DNA from: Rhynchopus sp. YZ270_cl-10
Lineage: Eukaryota; Euglenozoa; Diplonemea; Diplonemida; Diplonemidae
NCBI GenBank assembly: GCA_964035575.1
Contig: OZ037902.1
Span: 682,001 to 746,000 of the forward strand
Direction: 5' to 3'
Length of the DNA: 64,000 nucleotides
This document shows, one piece after another, positions 58,251 to 64,000 of this stretch. The translations under genes were made by a program, and so were the position numbers. How positions within the stretch are numbered: the stretch's first letter is position 1; every line of letters begins with the position of its first letter. The notes beneath the pieces are model-generated. The model saw only the letters and a list, made by a program, of their open reading frames with translations. It made no database searches and was not told the DNA's origin.

Positions 58251-58951
58251 TAGGGGAAAAAAAAAAAACGATCGTGAAAAAAAAAAACGATCGTGAAAAA
58301 AAAAAAAAAAATGTCAAGATCTTGAAAAAAAGTTCAAGATCTTGAAAAAAACCGTCACGATCGTTCTCACACTATGTTTCCTAACAAAAAAAAAAAAAAA
58401 AATTTCACGCAGGGTCACCAAAAAAAAAATTTTTTTTTTTTCGACTTTTCGACAGTCGGCCGACAGTCGGCCGACAGGGGCCGACACTGTCGACTTAGAG
58501 CCTTGCATCTAACGCAACGGAACCGGTGTGTATGTAACGATCAGAACGCAACGAACGTAACCACCGAACACAACCAACGCAATGCAACCGCTCCGTTCGT
58601 TACGATCTCTACGTAGCGATCTCTACACAACGAACGCTACCAACCGAACACAACCAACGCAACGCAACCGCTCTGTACGTAACGATCTCTACACAACGAA
58701 CGCAACGTATGCAACATAACGCAACCGCTGTGCACGTAGCTATGTGTGCGCAACGAGTGGTTACAAACCCCCACGCATGGTTCTAACACCGCGCTGACAC
58801 GTTTCCCAAGCCACAAACCCGGTTACCTGCCTGAAAAACCGTGTTTCTGGCCAAAACGCCTGTTTTCCCTGTAGAATCCTTAAGAACCCTTAAGGAACGC
58901 ACGGTTCCTAAGGCATTTTACACGTAAACTCGCGACACGAAAATAGGAATT

Positions 58952-59914
58952 TGAGTTGACGGTCTTGAAAACACTTCGCTGGCTGGTGTGTCAAACGGTA
59001 TGTGTATGGTTTGCACGTTACGCTCTACGTATACGATACACATAACGCTATGCATAAGCGATACACGGTTCGTGTGCGGCGTAACGCATGCAACGAACGC
59101 AACGCAACCGATGTGTGCGTAGCGATCTGTACGAAAGCATGCTACGGGTTTAACGCCATCGCGTTAACGCAACACCTGCGCCGCTGTGACACTTCGCTGG
59201 CTCGTGTGTTGCGTTGCGTTCGTTGCATACAGATCGTAACGTACGCATCGGTTGCGTTGCGTTCGTTACATACAGATCGGAACGTACGCATCGGTTGCGT
59301 TGCGTTCGTTGCATACAGATCGTAACGTACGCATCGGTTGCGTTGCGTTCGTTACATACAGATCGTAACGTACGCATCGGTTGCGTTGCGTTGGTTGCGT
59401 TGCGTTCGTTACATGCAGATCGTAACGTACGCATCGCATCATTAACCGCATCGTGTGGTTACCAACGCAGCCCACCTTCGGTGGGCTGCTGCAACTCGTG
59501 CCGTGTGTGGCCCATGCATGGTTCTCACAGCGCGCTGGCACGTTTCCCAAGCCGGAAACCCGGTCACCTGCCTGAAAAACCGGGTTTTTGGCCAAAACGG
59601 CTGTTTTGCCTGTAGAACCCTGTAGAAGCCTTAAGAAACACGTGTATAAAAGGGGTACTCGTGACACCCTGGTGTCAGGGTCTCTAAGGGCTCCCAGCTC
59701 AAACTGAGTTATACACGCCCCAAAAAGTGCCCGATCTTTCCAAAGAAACAGTTTTTTGAGCTGGGCGAAGCTTCTACACCCTGAAAAAAAAACCGGTTTT
59801 TGGTCGGATCCAGCAGGGGGGGGGGGGAGACTGGGGGGGGGGTTACTGCTAGGTGGGTGGGTGGGTGGCCGGAACAGCAACCTTTAAAAACTAGAAAACA
59901 CAAGTGTTTTCTAG
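58952..59914 (+). mobile_element. Z-family element Z4 with small internal array
   Basis: Flanked by AATT (58948-58951, 59915-59918) and inserted in X-type GG/AATT/AAAAAC, whose intact form is near 45328. It contains four to five 43-bp units (GTTGCGTTGCGTTCGTTACA, TACAGATCGTAACGTACGCATCG split after CGT) at 59213-59430. Confidence 0.88.
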
Positions 59915-60111
59915 AATTAAAAACAAATCTCTCAGCGATCTGATTTGGTAAGGGCTGGATTTTTGGCCCAATCTTTCCAATGCCGAAAAAATCTTACACT
60001 TTGGCGCCTCTGCGAGAAATGTCATTTTTTGGGGTACCCCGTCGGGGGGGGTTAGGGTACAGGGTACGCCACAAAAGCAACCTTAAAAACCTTAACACAG
60101 AGTGTTAAGGA

Positions 60112-61600
60112 AAATGACCATTTCGCGAAAATACGCCAAAGTGTAAGATTTTTTCGGCATTGGAAAGATTGGGCCAAAAATCCAGTTATTACTAAATCAG
60201 ATCGCTCAGAGATTTGTTACTAATTCCTAATTTCGTGTCGCGAGTTTACGTGTAAATTGCCTTAGGAACCGTGCGTTCCTTAAGGATTCTGCAGGCAAAA
60301 CAGGCGATTTTCACCAAAAACCGGGATTTTCGCCTTTTTGGGTGGTTTTTTGGGCCCATACCTGTCCATGTGGTCTGAGAAACGCGATTCTGGGGTGTTA
60401 GAAACATGTGTAAGCCCTTTTGTGGGCAAAAACAAGCCAAAAACCATGCACAACGTGGTATTCTGTGACCAGTCTGATGTTTTAACTGGGTTAAGATCCT
60501 TGACGATCGAGTCCGTTTTGTGCCAGAAGATCTCGCTCATCAACCACACGAGCCAGCAGAAAGTGTTTAGGATTCGCAAAACTAAATTTTGTGACCCGAG
60601 CTGGTGGCTTTCCGAACCCGACCATGTTTGTGCTTTTTTGTGTATATACACGTGGGTTGCATGCTATGGTATGGCACGTGTGCACTTGCGTGTGTGGCCC
60701 ACGCATGCTTTTTATACAACGAATACGCTTTACCCAGCCCACATACCCGGGCATGTGCCCAAAAAAAAGGTTTCTGGGCTGAAAACCCACCAAACAAGGT
60801 GTGCTTTTTTTTTGGGTTCTTGGGTGGGTGTGACGTATGCATAGGGGTGGTGTGGGGCACTCCCTCACCCCCCATGGTGGCCAACGGACGGCCATTCCTG
60901 TGCGAATACGTTTTTTGAGCCGCACATACCAGGATGTGGGCCGTTTTAAAAAGTTTTTCGGTGGTTTTCGCCACCAAAACGGCAAAAAAAAAAAAAACGG
61001 CTCTCAAGGGAATCCCTTGAGCTCTCGCGGGAATTTGTTTTTTCTCGCGGGAGGGTAAGGAAAGCCACCGGGAGGGTTACAATAGCTATTTCCCTCCCTC
61101 CCGCCAGAGCCCGAGGGCGCCCTTGAGGGAGGTCAGGGCAGCCCGAGGGCCGAAGGCCCGAGGGCGCCCTGACCTCCCGAAAGGGCAGCCCGAGGGCCAA
61201 GGGAGGGAGGGATGTAGCTTTGTGACCCGAAGAGGTCGTTTTCGACCCGAACTGCCTGCAAACAAGCGCTTTTGTGGTGTTTTGTGTACAAACACGTAGG
61301 TTTTTCGGCCCACATGGGTACCATCGTTTGTGACCTACGGACGCCCAAAAGCATGCGGATACGCTTTTCGAGTCGCAGAAACCAGGTTGTGGGCCGTTTT
61401 AAAAAGTTTTTGGCCGGTTTCAGTCACCAAAACGAACATTCTCTCGCGGGAATTTTTGGTGCTCTCAAGGGAATCCTCTTAGCTCTCAAGGGAATCCCTT
61501 GAGACCTCTGGAGGGTTACAAACCAGGTTACCTGTCTGATAAGCCGTGTTTAAGGCCAAACGGCCTGTTTTGCTTGTAGAACCCTTAAGAAACACGTACT
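60112..61600. mobile_element. Diverged X-like and T-like elements
   Basis: 60120-60592 is an inverted, diverged X-like copy ending GGATTCGCAAAACTAAA. 60593-61070 resembles the T element right half in a diverged form (GTGGGCCGTTTTAAAAAGTT). 61073-61521 is a full T copy. 61522-61600 is another copy of the shared core (GCCTGTTTTGCTTGTAGAAC). No gene is present. Confidence 0.7.
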
Positions 61601-62314
61601 CCGAGAACTCTGTTTGCGTCAAACTTGATTTTCAGGACGCTGAAGAGCGTACCACAAGCACAATACCTGGGTGTGGACCCAGAAAACAACTTTCAGGGTT
61701 TCACAGACATAAAAGTTGGGGTCAGGCCTGAATCGTGACGGGCCTATTTTCCGGGGTTTATTCGGCTGGGGACCGGTTTTTTTCCCGCCCTTTTCCCGCC
61801 CTTTTCGCGTCTTTTTTGTGTGATTTTTGTGCCCTTTTTCGGGGTTTTTTTTGCGCTTTGCGCCCGCCTCCATGACAAATTTGGGAAGCGCTGTGAAAAT
61901 TTGACCCATTTGAACACAATCTGGGCCATATTTGGGTGATGGGTGGAGGGATTTTTAGACAAAGCTGATATGGGCTGGCCCCTTGCTCATACGCAAGGAA
62001 AATCGTCCTCACGGATAGTGTGGAAGAATGGCGGAGGGGGTACTTGTGCCTCCACGAGGGTGATGGAGGGCTCCAGGTTGGCCAGGGCTGCAGTAATCCT
62101 CCGAAAGTGGCGTTTGCCCACCTCACTTTGTGGTCTCTCGGAAAAACTACCACTGTTTTCTGTATGAGTTTCAGAGATTTCTTTATCGAGGCAGACTTGA
62201 AAGAAAATAAACCATTGGTTCGTGCACCGCCTCAGTGAAGTGTGGTCCATGAGATAATTTTCGGCGCTGCTGACCAGGGAAGACATTGGGAACAGATGGA
62301 CTGTATTTTTTTTT
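61601..62314. other. Unassigned; weak minus-strand exon candidate
   Basis: On the minus strand, 61987-62204 gives a protein-like stretch (LDKEISETHTENSGSFSERP, then RRITAALANLEPSITLVEAQ) after a TTATTTTCTTTCAAG acceptor-like tract. No family was recognised and no partner exon was found. The rest is AT-rich without features. Confidence 0.25.
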
Positions 62315-62515
62315 TTTGCGGAGCAAAAAAAATGGCGCCGCAGGCAAAAAAAAATTTAGGGCACGGTGTAAAAATCTAGCTTTTTACACCACAGAGTCAT
62401 TCAACGAACCCTTTTTTGCGAGCAAAAAATGAAAAATGGCGCCGCAGGCAAAAAAAAATTTGAGGTACAGCCTGGATGGTGCGGTCAGCAACCCACTTCC
62501 CCAAGGTACTCCCGT
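62315..62515 (+). repeat. GCGCCGCAGGC-family dispersed repeat
   Basis: Two ATGGCGCCGCAGGCAAAAAA blocks flank a GGTGTAAAAATCTAGC...TTTACACC hairpin, followed by GGATGGTGCGGTCAGCAACC. It is the inverted counterpart of 10073-10290. Confidence 0.8.
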
Positions 62516-62770
62516 TCAACCACAGGGGGACTTGGTGATGGTGGGGCCGTTCTGGATTCGGCACCCCTCCCCCCCTTTTTTTTCCCTCCCCCAAAAACTG
62601 GTTATTTTGCATGAGCGGTCTCATCCAGACACGCGGTATTTTTTCTCGGGCTCCTCTGAGCCCCTGTGAACCCCTAAAAACGCAGTAGAGACGGCGGGAA
62701 AAAAAGTGCGGGAAAAAAATTTATTTTCCCAAATCTGGGGACGGGGACCGGAACAGGCCTGGTTGGGGTG

Positions 62771-62803
<33 letters not shown>

Positions 62804-62928
62804 AGGTTTTTTGACAGGGTGAAATGGCCGCATTGGGGGTAGGAGTGGGGAGGTATGCACATGTAACTCAGAACGGCGTTGGAGTGGGTGCGTTTTCAAA
62901 TTTATTTTCTCTCTAGCATAGTGTTTGC

Positions 62929-63160
62929 TAGAATGGTGTGGCTGAACGGGGGGGAGCATAAAGTGCGGAAAAGTGCTGAAAAAGTGCGGAAAAAGTGCGA
63001 ATAGGTGCGGAAAAAGTGCGGAAAAAGTGCGAACCAGCCCCCAAAAAATTTTCCCCCACCTTGTAAAAGTTGAACACTGTGTACTGTAGGTACTGTAGGT
63101 ACTGTAGGTACGGTTTTCGCACTTTTTCCGCACTTTTTCCGCACTTATTCGCACTTTTAC
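62929..63160 (-). repeat. GTGCGGAAAAA repeat block, inverted copy
   Basis: Tandem GTGCGGAAAAA units, then TTTTCCCCCACCTTGTAAAA and ACACTGTGTACTGTAGG, then CGCACTTTTTC units in the other direction. It is the inverted match of 948-1075. A T-run of about 32 bases lies upstream near 62770. Confidence 0.75.
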
Positions 63161-63239
63161 CATGTTGGCTTGCTGACTGTGTCTGTGTACCTGTGTAGGT
63201 ACACAGTACCTACAGTACACAGTATTCTGTGGGTACCTA

Positions 63240-63416
63240 CCGTACCTGTACCTGTGTACCTGTGTACCTGTGTACCTGTGTACCTGTGTACCTGTGTACC
63301 TGTGTACCTGTGTACCTGTGTACCTGTGTACCTGTGTACCTGTGTACCTGTGTACCTGTGTACCTGTGTACCTGTGTACCTGTGTACCTGTGTACCTGTG
63401 TGCCTGTGTGCCTGTG
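63240..63416. repeat. 8-bp satellite (CCTGTGTA)n
   Basis: About 20 tandem CCTGTGTA copies, bordered on the left by GTACCTAC variants (GTACACAGTACCTACAG). Another GTGCGGAAAAA block (63440-63560) and TTCAGCCACACCATA follow. Confidence 0.97.
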
Positions 63417-63864
63417 TATTTGGCAAAGACAGTCAGCAAGCCTACATGCTAAAAGTGCGAACAAGTGCGGAAAAAGTGCTGAAAAAGTGCGGAAAAAGTG
63501 CGGAAAAAGTGCGAATAGGTGCGGAAAAAGTGCGAGAAAGTGCGGAAAAGTGCGAATCAGACCCCTTCAGCCACACCATAGAATTGTTTTTTTTTTTTTT
63601 TTTTGCTTCATTAGTTATTGGGTTTCTGTTCTCCCTGTCTGTTTCGCGGTTGCAGTGGACTTTGCCTGGTCAGGCAGCAGACGGCCGAAGGCAGTGTTTT
63701 TCTTTACTTTTACTTTTAGATTGAAAACCACGAAAAAAGTTTCCAAAATGACATTTGGTCATGAGCGGATCTAAAATACGATAGCAGCACCAAAAACTTA
63801 ACTCAAGAAATACATTTTTAAAGACCACCAAAACAAACAGAGCACAAAGCAAAAAGAACAACTT

Positions 63865-64000
63865 TCATTCTAACTCCCTGATTGTTTCTGAGATTGAGTT
63901 CACATAGACATTGTAGTGCGACCGAATGATCTTTTTGTATGCCACACCCCCGAGAAGGGAAATCCCAGTCGAGAGTGACTGGAAATCACCCACTTGCAGG
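63865..64000 (-). CDS. C-terminal exon of an unrecognised gene (runs off the window)
   Basis: An open frame enters from the right edge and ends at TGA (63865-63867). It encodes LQVGDFQSLSTGISLLGGVA followed by YKKIIRSHYNVYVNSISETI and RELE. The composition is protein-like and the stop falls just before AT-rich sequence, as at a gene end. Only 44 residues are visible, too few to assign a family. Confidence 0.5.
   Translation of the reverse strand, partial: LQVGDFQSLSTGISLLGGVAYKKIIRSHYNVYVNSISETIRELE

Larger units (their letters stand above)
50476..58505. mobile_element. E-family TIR element E4 (8.0 kb, composite)
   Basis: Same terminal sequences as E1. Target duplication CATCTAA at 50469-50475 and 58506-58512. 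It contains E5, repeated A/T-rich modules (GTTTTGACCATCTGTGG, CTTCTGTGTACAAGCC) shared with E1, CGATCG palindrome clusters, and about 3 kb (55.0-58.2 kb) not present in E1 that includes a hAT scrap. No intact gene is present. Confidence 0.9.
50234..60111 (+). mobile_element. X-family element split by E4 and Z4
   Basis: TTTAGTTTTGCTAATCC at 50234 to GTGTTAAGGA at 60111. E4 (with CATCTAA duplication) and Z4 (with AATT) are inserted. Without them about 0.87 kb remains, comparable to X1 (804 bp). Confidence 0.85.

Noticed and set aside
63157-63774. Open frames of up to 272 residues rich in TGTQVHRY or LCTCVPVY
   Set aside because: Products of the CCTGTGTA satellite and adjacent homopolymers.
1-64000. 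rRNA, tRNA, LTR retrotransposon or viral genes
   Set aside because: No A/B-box tRNA fold, rRNA core, LTR pair, or capsid or integrase motif was recognised by eye; a covariance-model or profile search would be the decisive test.

Overview
This window comes from a nuclear genome of a repeat-rich, intron-bearing eukaryote, most likely a protist. The evidence is GT-AG introns, CNBP/HEXBP-type zinc-knuckle genes, an RMND1 (DUF155) gene, an IQ-motif protein, hAT and LINE fossils, and satellites. Nearly all recognisable host genes lie on the minus strand, which recalls the directional gene clusters of Euglenozoa. HEXBP-like and RHS-like proteins point weakly the same way. The lineage cannot be fixed from this sequence, and I saw no rRNA, tRNA, LTR element or viral gene.

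Left part (1-34 kb), sparse genes among short mobile elements. An 8-bp satellite opens the window. A two-exon C2HC/coiled-coil gene (2.0-3.5 kb) carries small inverted-repeat elements in its intron. A 554-bp TA-flanked MITE lies at 4.0-4.6 kb. A 585-bp inverted repeat with a 24-bp loop lies at 6.9-8.1 kb. A small C2HC gene (8.5 kb), a 462-bp duplicated piece of the IQ gene (11.4 kb), RMND1 (11.9-13.0 kb), an LRR protein (13.4-14.0 kb), a decayed hAT transposon (14.2-15.2 kb) and an unrecognised two-exon gene (16.3 kb) follow. Four zinc-knuckle genes then lie head to tail at 18.8-26.8 kb: three young tandem copies and one five-exon relative. All their introns cut the same Arg codon of a knuckle. 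After them come the IQ-motif gene (27.0-29.4 kb), an orphan exon, a LINE reverse-transcriptase scrap, and an RHS-like NTPase gene whose first exon is paralogous to that of the 3.5-kb gene.

Right part (34.4-61.6 kb), no recognised host gene. A 3-kb satellite of 14-bp units leads into about 24 kb of non-coding elements nested up to four deep. I could resolve families by comparing occupied and empty sites. Elements with CAAGGCTCT ends and 7-bp target duplications (389 bp to 8.0 kb) have subterminal blocks that are shared while their terminal arms differ. A 408-bp pair with CAGTGCTACC ends shares the same interior. An element of about 810 bp is always flanked by AATT. A fourth family (TTTAG...TTAAGGA) always sits next to single A residues and carries expandable CAACGCA-rich arrays. 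These families look like the most novel content of the window.

The right edge (61.7-64 kb) has dispersed repeats, an 8-bp CCTGTGTA satellite, and the C-terminal exon of a gene that runs off the window.
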